The notes under the pieces: generated by a model
Seen by the model: the letters and a program-made list of their open reading frames with translations, nothing else
Told to the model about the DNA's origin: nothing
Database searches by the model: none
Shown: one piece after another, positions 1 through 9,252 of the stretch
Layout of the letters: each line of letters begins with the position of its first letter
Numbering within the stretch: the stretch's first letter is position 1
Program-made: the position numbers and the translations under genes
NCBI GenBank assembly: GCA_050015495.1
Contig: JBEKBH010000006.1
Location: 73,640-137,639 of the forward strand
Direction: 5' to 3'
Length of the DNA: 64,000 bases
Source of the DNA: Palsa-1439 sp050015495
Lineage (GTDB): Bacteria; Verrucomicrobiota; Verrucomicrobiia; Palsa-1439

Positions 1-2010
1 AGCGTCACCTGCGGCCTGCACAACAACATTTACGGGAACGAGTTTCACACCACGCATCCGAACGAAGTGTTCACGGCGGACCTGTATCTGGAATATGCCC
101 CGAGCGTGAACATCTACAACAACCTGTTCGACAATCCGAATGCGGGCGTCTCGACGACGGGTCAGAATATTTACACCAACTCGACGGGCATCATCACCAC
201 GAACAGTTGGAGCGGCGGCGGCGCGCCGGCCGTGGAGATCTCCTACGAACTCAACCAGGGCGGCACAATCCGCATTCTCAACAACACCGCGATCGTCAAC
301 CTCCCCGGCTCGGCCCAGAGCGCGGCGCTATTGTGGGGCGCGTGCGGCTGTCTCACCCCGCCTCTGACATGGCCGAACAACGCCTACCTGCAGGTCGAGA
401 ACAACTTGGGTTACTCGTGGGCGACAACGGGCCAGCAAGGTTCGCTGCTCATACTCGGCGTGGTAACGAATCAATACCCCGTTGCGCAATGGACAGTGGA
501 TTACAACGACTGGCATTCGCCCCACGCCAGCGACCCCTACTTCTGGTGGAACAACCAGCCCGGGTTCAACCTCGACGGCGGCCTGGCCGTCGAGCAGAGC
601 GTCGGCTTCGACGCCCACGGCATCACCAACGACCCCGCCTTCGTGAGCTTGGCGTACGGCGCGACCACCAACAGCCCGGGGAATAGTTACCAATTGCAGT
701 CCAGCTCGCCCGCGATTGGGGCGGGAGTCAATCTGAGCAGTCTTGGCTTGCCGGGCCTGAACACCGACAAAGACGGCAATCCCCGTCCGGCTTCGGGTCC
801 GTGGGATATTGGAACTTACGAGTACAACACGAACAGCGTGGCGCCGTCCCCGCCTGTGGCCTCGTTCAGCGCGACGCCGACCAGCGGAACGGCACCCCTG
901 ACAGTGACGTTTGCCGATACATCCAGCGGTACTATCACCGATCGCTTCTGGCAGTTTGGGGACGGTAATGTGACCAACACGATGGCGACGACGGTGATCT
1001 ACCAATATACCGGAGCCGGCACCGACACAGTCCAATTGATCGTGAGCGGCCCGGGCGGCTCCAGTACGAACGTGCAGGCCAATCTGATTACGGTCGGTTC
1101 AACTGGCAACACGAACAGCGTTCCGCCACCGGTGGCCGCGTTCACTGTCGCGCCGACCAATGGCACGGCTCCGTTGACGGTAACGTTCACGGACACATCG
1201 ACCGGCTCGATCACGAACCGTCTGTGGCATTTTGGGGACGGGACTTTGACCAACACATTGGAAACCACAATGGTGCACCAGTATACGGCAGCGGGCACCA
1301 ATACCGTGTATTTGCGTGTGTATGGCTCTGGCGGTGAGAGCCTCGATCTAAAGCCCAATCTCGTTACGGTCAGTTCAGCCGGCAACACGAACAGCGTTCC
1401 GCCACCGGTGGCCGTGTTCAGTGCCGCGCCGACCAGCGGTACGGCTCCGTTGACGGTGACGTTCACCGATACATCCACCGGTGCCATCACCGATCGCTAC
1501 TGGCAATTTGGCGACGGTAATGTACTGGACACGACAGCGACAACGGTGATCTACCAATACACCGGGCCCGGTACGGACACGGTTCAGTTGGTGGTAAGCG
1601 GCCCGGGCGGATCCAGTACGAACGTGCAGGCCAATCTGATTACGGTCGGTTCAGCTGGCAACACGAACAGCGTTCCGCCGCCGGTGGCCGCGTTCACCGC
1701 CGCGCCGACCCGTGGTACGGTCCCATTGATGGTGACGTTCACGGACACGTCGACCGGCTCGATCACGAACCGTCTGTGGCTTTTTGGGGATGGGACATCG
1801 GCCAATACGTTGAGCACCACGACGGTACACCAATACACGACGCCGGGTACCGATACCGTGCAACTGGTTGTTACCGGTCCGGGAGGCGCGGGTGTCAGCA
1901 CGCAGGGCAACCTGATCATCGTCAGCCCAAGTTCACAATCAGGCGGCGGTACCAACGGCGTCCCGCAGGTTGGCGGTCATTACCACTGGCGGTTCCTGAC
2001 CGCTCATTAG
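1..2010 (+). CDS. Secreted beta-helix/PKD-domain surface protein (5' end cut off)
   Basis: The reading frame is open from base 1 with no stop, so the N-terminus lies outside the window. The first 280 or so visible residues are rich in N/G/T with short strands such as NIYNNLF and IRILNNTAIVN, as in right-handed parallel beta-helix proteins. Four PKD domains follow, each with the PLTVTF and FGDG hallmarks, joined by NTNSVPPPVA linkers. The C-terminus (VGGHYHWRFLTAH) has no PEP/VPDSG-type sorting tail, so this is probably not a substrate of the exosortase encoded downstream. PKD domains usually mediate protein or carbohydrate contacts at the cell surface. A surface or secreted role is inferred; the fold assignment of the N-terminal part is less sure than the PKD domains. 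Confidence 0.8.
   Translation, partial: SVTCGLHNNIYGNEFHTTHPNEVFTADLYLEYAPSVNIYNNLFDNPNAGVSTTGQNIYTNSTGIITTNSWSGGGAPAVEISYELNQGGTIRILNNTAIVNLPGSAQSAALLWGACGCLTPPLTWPNNAYLQVENNLGYSWATTGQQGSLLILGVVTNQYPVAQWTVDYNDWHSPHASDPYFWWNNQPGFNLDGGLAVEQSVGFDAHGITNDPAFVSLAYGATTNSPGNSYQLQSSSPAIGAGVNLSSLGLPGLNTDKDGNPRPASGPWDIGTYEYNTNSVAPSPPVASFSATPTSGTAPLTVTFADTSSGTITDRFWQFGDGNVTNTMATTVIYQYTGAGTDTVQLIVSGPGGSSTNVQANLITVGSTGNTNSVPPPVAAFTVAPTNGTAPLTVTFTDTSTGSITNRLWHFGDGTLTNTLETTMVHQYTAAGTNTVYLRVYGSGGESLDLKPNLVTVSSAGNTNSVPPPVAVFSAAPTSGTAPLTVTFTDTSTGAITDRYWQFGDGNVLDTTATTVIYQYTGPGTDTVQLVVSGPGGSSTNVQANLITVGSAGNTNSVPPPVAAFTAAPTRGTVPLMVTFTDTSTGSITNRLWLFGDGTSANTLSTTTVHQYTTPGTDTVQLVVTGPGGAGVSTQGNLIIVSPSSQSGGGTNGVPQVGGHYHWRFLTAH
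847..1950 (+). repeat. Four tandem 276-bp PKD repeats in A-B-A-B order
   Basis: Units start at 847, 1123, 1399 and 1675, an exact 276-bp (92-codon) period. Units 1 and 3 share ITDR-WQFGDGNV and STNVQANLITVG, while units 2 and 4 share ITNRLW-FGDGT and VHQYT. The alternation points to duplication of a two-domain block of 552 bp, not of single domains. Confidence 0.85.
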
Positions 2011-2279
2011 CGCCCCTGACAGAACGCCGGGATCGTGGAAGGCCCGCTCCCGCATGGTCGAGAATATCCGGGGAATATCACGGTGGCGCAGAAACGCTAC
2101 CCACCCAGAGAAGCCTTCGTAGGCGCGCGTAGTCTGTTCCAGAAACGGTCTCGGCAAGCAAATAATCTACATCGGTCTCGCCCACGGTGTTATCACAGCA
2201 CCGCGCGGCGGCGGTGGGAGGGTGATTTGGAGATTCCCGTTGACAACGACGCGATGCTGAACCGGTTGATGAGGTAGCA

Positions 2280-2885
2280 ATGGGTATCGGAACGATAGAA
2301 TGGCTTGACCACGCCCGGTCGCGGGTTGTGACGAGATTGTACACGCTGCTGTTCGCGAGCCAATTCAAGGAATTCGGCGCGGGATCCAGGATTGCGCCGC
2401 CGTTTCGCTATTACGGCTTGAACCAGATCAGTGTGGGGGAAAAGGTAATCATCAACCGCGACTGTTGGATTCAGGTATTGGGTGGCCGTCAGGACGACAC
2501 ATCCGCGAAGATTGTCATCCGCGCGCACGCCGGGATTGGAATGGGCGCCAGCATTTCCGCCGCACAGCAGATTACCATTGGCGAGTACGTCCTCTTGGCC
2601 CGCAACGTGTACATCTCCGACCACGCCCACGCGTACGAGAATCTGGACGTGCCGATCATGCGTCAGGGGATTGACGGTATCGCCCCCGTTTCCATCGGCC
2701 GCAATACGTGGCTGGGGGAGAATGCGGTCGTCCTGCCCGGTGTCACCATCGGCGAGCATTGCGTCATTGGTGCCAACGCGGTGGTAAATACGTCCATCCC
2801 GGATTTTTCCGTCGCGGTCGGCGCGCCGGCGCGCGTGGTGAAGCAGTTCAATAAGAACAGCGGACGATGGGAACGCGTCGGTTGA
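2280..2885 (+). CDS. Hexapeptide-repeat (LbH) acyltransferase
   Basis: A 201-aa protein with left-handed beta-helix hexapeptide repeats (ISVGEKVIIN, ITIGEYVLLA, VSIGRNTWLG, VTIGEHCVIG) and the typical end VAVGAPARVVK. This is the WcaF/maltose-acetyltransferase type, which usually moves acetyl groups from acetyl-CoA to sugar hydroxyls or amines. The ATG at 2280 is preceded by GAGGTAG, a fair ribosome-binding site. It is the first gene of the polysaccharide cluster, so O-acetylation of a repeat unit is likely. The acceptor sugar cannot be told from sequence. The 269 bp before it hold no convincing gene. Confidence 0.85.
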   Translation: MGIGTIEWLDHARSRVVTRLYTLLFASQFKEFGAGSRIAPPFRYYGLNQISVGEKVIINRDCWIQVLGGRQDDTSAKIVIRAHAGIGMGASISAAQQITIGEYVLLARNVYISDHAHAYENLDVPIMRQGIDGIAPVSIGRNTWLGENAVVLPGVTIGEHCVIGANAVVNTSIPDFSVAVGAPARVVKQFNKNSGRWERVG

Positions 2886-2959
2886 CAGCTCGGGGAGCGC
2901 CCCGAAATCGAGTGTGCGATCCGGATGTCTCCTGACAGGCACGACAGGGCGGAAGGCCA

Positions 2960-4411
2960 TTGAGCAAGACACTGAAATCGAGAGCGCTCGGCGCTGTGAT
3001 GTGGAGCGCGGCCGAGCAATTCAGTTCGCAGGGCGTGCGGTTTGTCATTGGGATTTTTCTGGCCCGGCTTCTCCTTCCGGAACAGTTTGGTTTGCTGGGA
3101 ATGATCGCCGTCTTCCTGGGAGTCGCCCAGGTGTTTGCGAGTTGCGGTTTTGGGCAGGCCCTGATCCAACGACAGGACGCCACCCAATTGGATGAAAGTT
3201 CCATCTTCTACGTAAACGTATTCCTGGGATTGATCGCCGCACTCGGTCTGTTTCTGGCCGCGCCATGGGTCGCCGCGCTCTACAAGCAGCCTCCGCTGCT
3301 ATCGCTGACCCGGATCATGGCGGCGGACGTCTTGATCAACGCGTTCGGGGTTGTGCAAACGGCGCTGCTCACGAAGAAAATGGACTTCAAAACCCAGCTC
3401 AAGATCAGCATAACGGCAAATTCGGTGTCGGGAGTCGCGGCGGTGTTCCTGGCGATGCGCGGGATGGGTGTGATGAGCCTCGCGGCACAAATCTTAATTG
3501 CCGACACGTTGCGGACGGTGATGTTGTGGACGTCGCATGTATGGCGGCCGTCGCCGGTGTTCAGCCTCGCTTCGGTTCGCCGGTTGTTTTCCTTCGGATC
3601 GCGCATGTTCGCCTCGGGCATGCTGTACGTGGTGTTTCAAAATCTCTATCCCTTTACCATCGGCAAGCTGTTTGCTGCGGCGTCCCTCGGTTACTACACT
3701 CGGGCCAGTTCGACACAGGAAATGGTGTCGTCCAACCTGGTCAACGTGGTGGGGCGGGTTTCGTTTCCGTTGTTTTCGGCGCTGCAACACGACGTGGCAA
3801 GCATGAAACGGGCGGTACGGAAGGCGTTGATGTCCATCGCGTTTGTCAGTTTTCCCGCCCTCATGGGTCTGGGGTGTACCGCGGTGCCGCTGGTGCGGGT
3901 GCTGATCACCGACAGGTGGCTGCCGTCGGCAGGGCTGATTCCCATCTTTTGCGTGGCGGGTGCGGTGACCGTGCTGGATTCCATCCATTTGAACGCGTTG
4001 ATGGCCTTGGGAAGGTCTGACCTGTTTTTCCGTTTGGAGATGATCAAGAAGGGCCTGATCATCTTGGCAATTATCACGACGTATCACTACGGCATTCTCG
4101 GACTGGTCTGGGGGCAGGCTTGCGTGGCTGTGCTCTGCTATTTCATCAACGCGTTCTACTCCGTCCGGCTGTTGTCATACTCGTGGCGAGAGCAATTCGT
4201 GGACCTGCTTCCCTATCTGAGCATCTCCGGGTTGATGGGACTGATCGTGGTGGCGACCAACGTGCTGCTCGGCATAAAGAGTCCCGCGGTATTGTTGTGC
4301 GTCCAAATTGCGCTGGGTGGCGTCGCGTACGCCACCGGGTCCGTCTTGTTGCGTGTCTCGGCGCTGGTCGACACGTGGAAGTTGGTCCAGGAGCGAATGG
4401 TTCTTTCGTGA
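2960..4411 (+). CDS. Wzx-type polysaccharide flippase (MOP superfamily)
   Basis: This is a 483-aa polytopic membrane protein with about a dozen hydrophobic segments. It opens with the family-typical 'AVMWSAAEQFSSQGVRFVIG' and continues with 'LARLLLPEQFGLLGM', both hallmarks of the WzxC/lipopolysaccharide biosynthesis flippase branch. It should translocate undecaprenyl-linked repeat units across the inner membrane. The start is a TTG at 2960 with GGAAGG just upstream; an ATG at 2999 is an alternative that would remove 13 residues. Flanking acyltransferase and deacetylase genes support a role in export of the cluster's glycan. Confidence 0.9.
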   Translation: MSKTLKSRALGAVMWSAAEQFSSQGVRFVIGIFLARLLLPEQFGLLGMIAVFLGVAQVFASCGFGQALIQRQDATQLDESSIFYVNVFLGLIAALGLFLAAPWVAALYKQPPLLSLTRIMAADVLINAFGVVQTALLTKKMDFKTQLKISITANSVSGVAAVFLAMRGMGVMSLAAQILIADTLRTVMLWTSHVWRPSPVFSLASVRRLFSFGSRMFASGMLYVVFQNLYPFTIGKLFAAASLGYYTRASSTQEMVSSNLVNVVGRVSFPLFSALQHDVASMKRAVRKALMSIAFVSFPALMGLGCTAVPLVRVLITDRWLPSAGLIPIFCVAGAVTVLDSIHLNALMALGRSDLFFRLEMIKKGLIILAIITTYHYGILGLVWGQACVAVLCYFINAFYSVRLLSYSWREQFVDLLPYLSISGLMGLIVVATNVLLGIKSPAVLLCVQIALGGVAYATGSVLLRVSALVDTWKLVQERMVLS

Positions 4412-4464
4412 CCGCATAACGCGGTGGGGCGTAACGCGACAAATCGATTGCTTTGGCAGGACAA

Positions 4465-5307
4465 ATGAACGTGGTGGGTCGTCTGGTGAAACTTTCGGTA
4501 AGTATCGTGGTCGCGGCGGGTGACATGGTGATCAGGGGATTGCGCGTTGGCCGGGTGCCAGGGTATTGCGTGGTCATTAACTATCATTCGGTCTCCGACA
4601 AGTCCGCACCGTTGTTGCGCAAGCAATTGGACGCACTATCGCAAATGGCGCGGCCCCTGCGGGCGGCCGTCCCGTCGACTCTGGAAATCGGGGCGCGTTA
4701 CGTGGCCATAACGGCTGACGATGCGTTCTGCAGTTTCACGGAGAACGCCTTACCAGAGCTTTGCACGCGCGGGATACCGGTGACAGTGTTCGTTCCGACG
4801 GGGTATGTGGGACGTAAATCAGCCTGGGACGATTATGGCGGCGAAAACCGCGTCGGGGAATGGGTGGCCACCGCGGAGGACCTCCGTCGTCTGGCCAGTT
4901 GGGAAACCGTGGATTTCGGTTCGCATTGTGCGTCGCACCCGGACCTGCCACGGCTATCGGAGGTGGAAGCCGCCCGAGAACTGCGGGAATCGAAGGCCGC
5001 GCTGGAAGCGATGGTGGGACGCAAAGTTGTCGCCGTGAGCTTCCCCTATGGAAACTATGGTTCGCGGGAATTGAAGCTCGCGGCCGAAGCGGGATACGAA
5101 TTCTTTTTTGATTCCACGCCGCAGAGCGTGTCGTCGGCAATGCGGGGAGGTCTCATGGGACGGGTGTCCGTGCAGCCAACCGACTGGGGTATCGAATTCC
5201 GGCTCAAGTTGTTGGGCGCATATCGGTGGGTGAGATGGGGCTCGGCCGTCAAGCGGCGCGTGTTGACGTCGCTCGGTCGCCAGCCGATACCGGTGGTGAG
5301 AAACTAG
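4465..5307 (+). CDS. Polysaccharide deacetylase family protein (NodB/CE4)
   Basis: The CE4 metal-site motifs are present: an Asp pair in ITADDAF, the H-x3-H motif in GSHCASHPDL, and the later FPYGNYG motif. The first motif is TADD instead of the usual TFDDG. The family removes N-acetyl groups from sugars of polysaccharides or peptidoglycan. Exosortase loci commonly carry a deacetylase of this kind, which fits the neighbourhood. ATG 4465 is chosen because AGGA lies four bases upstream; a TTG at 4453 would add four residues. It ends 7 bp before the FemAB-like gene, so the two are probably co-transcribed. The substrate is unknown. Confidence 0.85.
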   Translation: MNVVGRLVKLSVSIVVAAGDMVIRGLRVGRVPGYCVVINYHSVSDKSAPLLRKQLDALSQMARPLRAAVPSTLEIGARYVAITADDAFCSFTENALPELCTRGIPVTVFVPTGYVGRKSAWDDYGGENRVGEWVATAEDLRRLASWETVDFGSHCASHPDLPRLSEVEAARELRESKAALEAMVGRKVVAVSFPYGNYGSRELKLAAEAGYEFFFDSTPQSVSSAMRGGLMGRVSVQPTDWGIEFRLKLLGAYRWVRWGSAVKRRVLTSLGRQPIPVVRN

Positions 5308-5314
5308 GGGTTCC

Positions 5315-6421
5315 ATGCGCAGTCAGGTGGAAATTGATCGGGTGACGGCGGCGGAATGGGCCGAACTGTTGGAATTGTTTGTCGACGCCAATGTGTACCA
5401 GACCTGGAGTTTCGCCGCGATTCGCTGGGGTGAGGGCAATCTGAGCCATGTCGTGCTCAAGCAGGGCGGCGATGTGGTCGGGATTGCGCAGGTCCGGATC
5501 GCTTGTGTGCCGGTGGTGGGCTGTGGAATCGCCTATCTCCGCTGGGGGCCGTTGTGCCACCGGCGGGGACGGGAACTTGATCCCGAAGTTCTGCGAGACA
5601 TGGGACAGGCGCTCCAGACGGAATACGTCGAGCGTCGGAGGTTGTTTCTGCGGGTTCTGCCGAATGCATTCATCGGATCGCCCCGTGCCGAATTGTTCCA
5701 GACCGAATTCTCCCAGTTCAAGGCAGAACCCGCCAACAAGGTCAACACGTACCACACCATCGTCGTCGACCTGTCGGGCACGCTCGACGAGTTGCGCAAG
5801 CGGCTCGATCAGAAGTGGAGAAACCAATTGAACCGGGCCGAGAAAAACGGCCTGCAGATCGCCGAGGGGACCGGTATCGAGGAATACCGGGTATTCGCGG
5901 CAGTCTACAAGGAAATGTGGGAACGCAAACGGTTTGATACGTCGGTGGACGTGGACGAGTTTGGCTGCATTCAGGAAGGACTGCCCGAAAGCCAGCGGAT
6001 GAGGGTGTTGATCTGTCGTCAGGGCGACACCCCTGTCGCCGGGATTGTTTGTTCCGCCATGGGCGACACCGGAATCTACTTGCTCGGGGCGACCAGCGAT
6101 GACGGCTTGCAGTCCAAAGGCGCTTACCTTCTTCAATGGACCATGATCCGCTGGCTCAAAGAACACGGATTTCGCTATTACGATCTGGGGGGAATCGATT
6201 CCGCGTCCAATCCAGGTGTCTACCATTTCAAGAGCGGCCTTTCGGGAAGCGACGTTCGCCACATGGCCCCATTTGCGGCGTGCAACAGCCTCCTGGGATC
6301 CGCGTTCGTGAAGGCGGTCGACCTCGTGCGCCAGCGGCGGGGCGGAGATCGTCATGTGGCCCAAAGTCGACCCCAACGCCCGAAGTCGGAACCCCTGCCC
6401 GGAACAGAACCTGTCCGCTAG
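5315..6421 (+). CDS. FemAB/GNAT-fold acyl- or aminoacyltransferase
   Basis: The 368-aa protein matches the FemAB-like (Acetyltransf_6) pattern. An N-terminal GNAT half contains VYQTWSFAAIRWGE, and a second half contains QKWRNQLNRAEKNGL, followed by the C-terminal YLLQWTMIRWLKEHGFRYYDLGGID block that is the best-conserved FemAB signature. FemAB-related proteins are standard members of exosortase/PEP-CTERM loci, where their acceptor is unknown; classical FemX enzymes add amino acids to lipid II. The ATG at 5315 has AGGGG upstream. This is the first of two FemAB-like genes in the cluster, besides the fusion at 11846. Confidence 0.85.
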   Translation: MRSQVEIDRVTAAEWAELLELFVDANVYQTWSFAAIRWGEGNLSHVVLKQGGDVVGIAQVRIACVPVVGCGIAYLRWGPLCHRRGRELDPEVLRDMGQALQTEYVERRRLFLRVLPNAFIGSPRAELFQTEFSQFKAEPANKVNTYHTIVVDLSGTLDELRKRLDQKWRNQLNRAEKNGLQIAEGTGIEEYRVFAAVYKEMWERKRFDTSVDVDEFGCIQEGLPESQRMRVLICRQGDTPVAGIVCSAMGDTGIYLLGATSDDGLQSKGAYLLQWTMIRWLKEHGFRYYDLGGIDSASNPGVYHFKSGLSGSDVRHMAPFAACNSLLGSAFVKAVDLVRQRRGGDRHVAQSRPQRPKSEPLPGTEPVR

Positions 6422-6464
6422 GCCGGCGAGAAGAATTGAACCTCGGAGTTTCGTCATAGCTGTC

Positions 6465-7430
6465 ATGGATGTATCGGTCATCATTGTGAATTGGAACGCC
6501 CGGCGGTATTTGGAGGAATGCCTGGCCAGCGTGTACGAATCGAGTGCGCCGTCGGTGCCGGAAGTGATTGTCGTGGACAACGCCTCGACGGATGGGTCGC
6601 CGGAAATGGTGGAAGAGCGCTTCCCGGACGTGAAGCTGGTGCGATGTCGAGAGAACCTCGGGTTTGCCAGGGCCAACAATATCGGGATCAAAGAGAGCCA
6701 GGGGCGCCATATCGCGTTGGTCAACTCGGATGTGAAGCTGTTGGGACGGTGTTTGGACACGCTGGCGACGTTTCTGGATCAGAATCCAAAGATCGGGCTG
6801 GTGGGTCCGCGGATTCTCAACGCGGATTTGACGTTGCAGAGCAGTTGCCGACAATTTCCCAACCCGTGGAACACCTTGTGTTCGGCAACCGGCCTAGCGC
6901 GGTTGACGAGCCGCCACAAAGTTCTCAGCGGCGAACACATGCTGTATTTCCGACATGATCGGGTTCGCCCCGTGGACGTGCTGGTGGGCTGCTTCTGGAT
7001 GATGCGCCGCGAAGCGTGGGGGACGGTGGGGGTGCTCGACGAGCAATTCTTCATCTTCGCGGAAGATGTGGACTGGTGCCGACGCTGTTGGAACGCCGGA
7101 TGGGAGATTGTTTTCTGCCCCGACGCGCAGGCGATCCATCACCGCGGAGGCAGTTCGGTGAACGACCCCGTCCGGTTCGCGGTGGAACAACAGCGCGCCG
7201 TGCTGCGTTACTGGCGGAAACATCACGGGATTCTGGGCCGCCTGTACATGGTGGCCCTCTTGGGTTTCGGACAGCTCCTGCGATATCTCTCGGCGTTCGT
7301 CTCGACACTCGTGCGACGGTCGGCACCGTCAGACGGTCGGCTGCGCATGCGCAAAGCCAGCGCGTGCTTGCGGGCTTCTTTTGGCAGGGATTGCTCCCGG
7401 GCGTCGGGGGGCGTGGGAGCATCCGGGTGA
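6465..7430 (+). CDS. Family 2 glycosyltransferase (rhamnosyltransferase-like)
   Basis: A 321-aa GT-A fold enzyme that begins MDVSVIIVNWN and carries VDNASTDGS, the metal-binding NSD motif in LVNSDVKLLG, GPRILN, and the FIFAEDVDWCRR block. This set is typical of WbbL/rhamnosyltransferase-like GT2 enzymes. A longer open frame extends upstream to 6354 but overlaps the previous gene and reads as non-coding, so ATG 6465 is chosen. The C-terminus has a hydrophobic patch (LYMVALLGFGQLLRYLSAFV) suggesting membrane association. It transfers one sugar to the growing lipid-linked unit; donor and linkage cannot be read from sequence. Confidence 0.88.
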   Translation: MDVSVIIVNWNARRYLEECLASVYESSAPSVPEVIVVDNASTDGSPEMVEERFPDVKLVRCRENLGFARANNIGIKESQGRHIALVNSDVKLLGRCLDTLATFLDQNPKIGLVGPRILNADLTLQSSCRQFPNPWNTLCSATGLARLTSRHKVLSGEHMLYFRHDRVRPVDVLVGCFWMMRREAWGTVGVLDEQFFIFAEDVDWCRRCWNAGWEIVFCPDAQAIHHRGGSSVNDPVRFAVEQQRAVLRYWRKHHGILGRLYMVALLGFGQLLRYLSAFVSTLVRRSAPSDGRLRMRKASACLRASFGRDCSRASGGVGASG

Positions 7431-7459
7431 GCGTGGCTCGAATGAGATTTCAGGATCCG

Positions 7460-8140
7460 ATGAATCGCGCTCTCTCGTATTGGCAGCGACATGGCGTCGC
7501 GGCGACCCTCCGCCGCGCGTGGCTGGGGCTGGGCCGGGTGGTCTGCGGCAATGGGCTCATTCTATTCTCCTGTGATTTGGCGGTGTTGCCGGCGCGGAAG
7601 AATGGCCCGATGGATGATCTCAAATTCGAGCGCAAAACCCGGGAGGCGGACCTGGACGCGCGTGACCGGGAACAGATCGTCAATTTCTGGAACCCGGACG
7701 CCACCGGGCGACAGATCACGGAACGGTTTGCAAAGGGGGCGTCTCTCTGGCTGGTCCGGGCCGAGGGCCAGTTGGCCGGATACGGCTGGACGCTCGTCGC
7801 CGACACGATGGAACCCCACTACGTTTCGCTGGGACCGGAGGACGTGCATCTTTTCGATTTCCTCGTGTTCCCAGATTTCCGCGGGCGGGGAATCAACCCC
7901 GCTCTCGTCGTCCATGTCTTGGAAACGGTTGCCGGCGAGGGAAAACGCCGGGCGTTGATCGAAGCCGCCGAGTGGAACACCGCGCAATTGTCATCCCTGC
8001 GCCGGACACCATTTCAGAAGTTGGGTGTGGTACGGAAGCGCGGTTTGTTTGGCAAACCGTCGGTGGTGTGGAGTAGCCAGGACCTGCCTCGGCGCGCGGT
8101 TGATGATGCGGCGATGAACAACGGGAAGGGCCGATCATGA
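7460..8140 (+). CDS. GNAT-family N-acetyltransferase
   Basis: About 226 aa. The GNAT core is visible as ASLWLVRAEGQLAGYGW, then VHLFDFLVFPDFRGRGI (the acetyl-CoA loop, with the RGRG turn) and ALIEAAEWNTAQLSSLRR. ATG 7460 has AGGA four bases upstream and is preferred; ATG 7442 and a GTG at 7427 overlapping the preceding stop are alternatives. The stop overlaps the next start by 4 bp. Location among glycosyltransferases suggests acylation of an amino sugar precursor, which is inference only. Confidence 0.8.
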   Translation: MNRALSYWQRHGVAATLRRAWLGLGRVVCGNGLILFSCDLAVLPARKNGPMDDLKFERKTREADLDARDREQIVNFWNPDATGRQITERFAKGASLWLVRAEGQLAGYGWTLVADTMEPHYVSLGPEDVHLFDFLVFPDFRGRGINPALVVHVLETVAGEGKRRALIEAAEWNTAQLSSLRRTPFQKLGVVRKRGLFGKPSVVWSSQDLPRRAVDDAAMNNGKGRS

Positions 8141-9060
8141 CGAAACCCCGATTCAGTGTGGTGGTTCCCGTGTACAACCGCGAGCGGCTCGTCGGTCCAA
8201 CCATTGATTCGGTGCTGGCGCAGACGTTCACGGATTACGAACTGATCGTGGTTGACGACGGATCGACCGACGGCACGCCTGAGGTGCTGCGATCGTATGG
8301 AACGAAGATCAAAGCCGTTCGTCAGGCGAACCAGGGACCGGAAGTCGCCCGCGGCCGGGGCATCGCCCTGGCGACCGGAGAGTACGTGGCGTTGCTGGAC
8401 AGCGACGACCTTCTCTGGCCCCACGCGTTGGAGATCTACGATCGAATCATTCGCGCCTGCCAGTCACCGGGGTTGATCCTGGGCGCCACGACGTACTTCG
8501 AAGATGGACAGATCCCGCATCCCGACGGAGACGGAGCCGGCGACATCGAGGTCTTCCAGTACCGCGACTACATGGCAAAGGACGTGCCGGTCGGCCTGTA
8601 CGGCAGCAGCGTGGTGACGAAGAAGTCGGTCTTCGACCAGGCGGGCGGACTGCGCCAGAGTACGCCCACAACATTTCACATGGACATGCTGGATACCATG
8701 CTGCGCATCGGGGTTTACGGGCCGTGCGTGGTGGTGAAGCGGCCCGCGACCATCGCGTATCGGGTGCACAAGACGAATTCCATCCGCGATATCCAGGGAG
8801 TGGCCAACGGCGTTTTCCCGATTATTGACGCCGAGCGGCGCGGACAGTACCCGGGCGGTCCGTCTCGGCGATTCGAGCGGTACGCGTGCATTGGCGGCGT
8901 AGCGTGGTGTTGGTTCAAGTACGCGCTGGCGGATCGCCAGATCCGCATTGTTGGCAAATACATGATCCATTGCAGCCCGATGATCGCGGCGGGTGCCCTC
9001 AAGAAACTTTGGGGACGCGTACGCGGGGCGAGTCGCCCTGTGTGCGTGCCTCGTGGCTAG
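8137..9060 (+). CDS. Family 2 glycosyltransferase, copy 1
   Basis: A 307-aa GT-A enzyme with FSVVVPVYNRERLVG, ELIVVDDGSTDGT and the DxD-like LLDSDDLLWP motif. Its paralogue at 9253 shares long stretches of the N-terminal half, and the truncated gene at 11483 matches its C-terminal third. Start ATG 8137 overlaps the upstream stop by 4 bp (translational coupling). Bases from 8731 on belong to the left copy of the direct repeat described separately. It acts in the cytoplasm on a lipid-linked acceptor; sugar specificity is unknown. Confidence 0.9.
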   Translation: MTKPRFSVVVPVYNRERLVGPTIDSVLAQTFTDYELIVVDDGSTDGTPEVLRSYGTKIKAVRQANQGPEVARGRGIALATGEYVALLDSDDLLWPHALEIYDRIIRACQSPGLILGATTYFEDGQIPHPDGDGAGDIEVFQYRDYMAKDVPVGLYGSSVVTKKSVFDQAGGLRQSTPTTFHMDMLDTMLRIGVYGPCVVVKRPATIAYRVHKTNSIRDIQGVANGVFPIIDAERRGQYPGGPSRRFERYACIGGVAWCWFKYALADRQIRIVGKYMIHCSPMIAAGALKKLWGRVRGASRPVCVPRG

Positions 9061-9174
9061 AAGACGCAACACAGGGAAACCGGGGTCAGCGAAGTTATGA
9101 GCAGCTCATCAGGAAAATTGCGTCCCGGCGATGTTGTCGAAGTGCGACCGTGGCCGGAGATTCGCGCGACGCTG
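8731..9174 (+). repeat. Left copy of a 444-bp direct repeat
   Basis: This segment covers the last third of the glycosyltransferase gene, the spacer, and the first 26 codons of a gene fragment. It aligns end to end with 11483-11923, with a single 3-bp gap. Similarity stops sharply after the shared GCGACGCTG. The copies enclose 2308 bp carrying a second glycosyltransferase and a FemAB gene. Confidence 0.9.
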
Positions 9175-9243
9175 CATCAGGGCCAGGGACAACATAGGGA
9201 CATAAACACCGGCAATTCCGATGCAAAAAGTGAGCCCAGGTAG
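9097..9243 (+). pseudogene. 5' fragment of the FemAB-like fusion gene at 11846
   Basis: The frame starts MSSSSGKLRPGDVVEVRPWP, almost identical to the start of the intact gene at 11846 (MSSSLEKLRPGDVVEVRPWP). The same leader (ACACAGGGAAAC, then GGGGTCAGCGAAGTT) precedes both ATGs. After codon 26 the match ends and 22 unrelated codons (HQGQGQHRDINTGNS and so on) run to a stop at 9241. It is a truncated relic of a duplication. If translated it would give a 48-aa peptide with no complete domain. Confidence 0.85.
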
Positions 9244-9252
9244 GACAAGGCA

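Noticed and set aside
2035..2277. 80-codon open frame between the PKD gene and the first acyltransferase
   Set aside because: Low-complexity Arg/His-rich translation, GTG start without ribosome-binding site, no recognisable domain.
5249..6760. 503-codon open frame antisense to the FemAB and glycosyltransferase genes
   Set aside because: It mirrors two well-supported genes on the other strand; a by-product of high GC.
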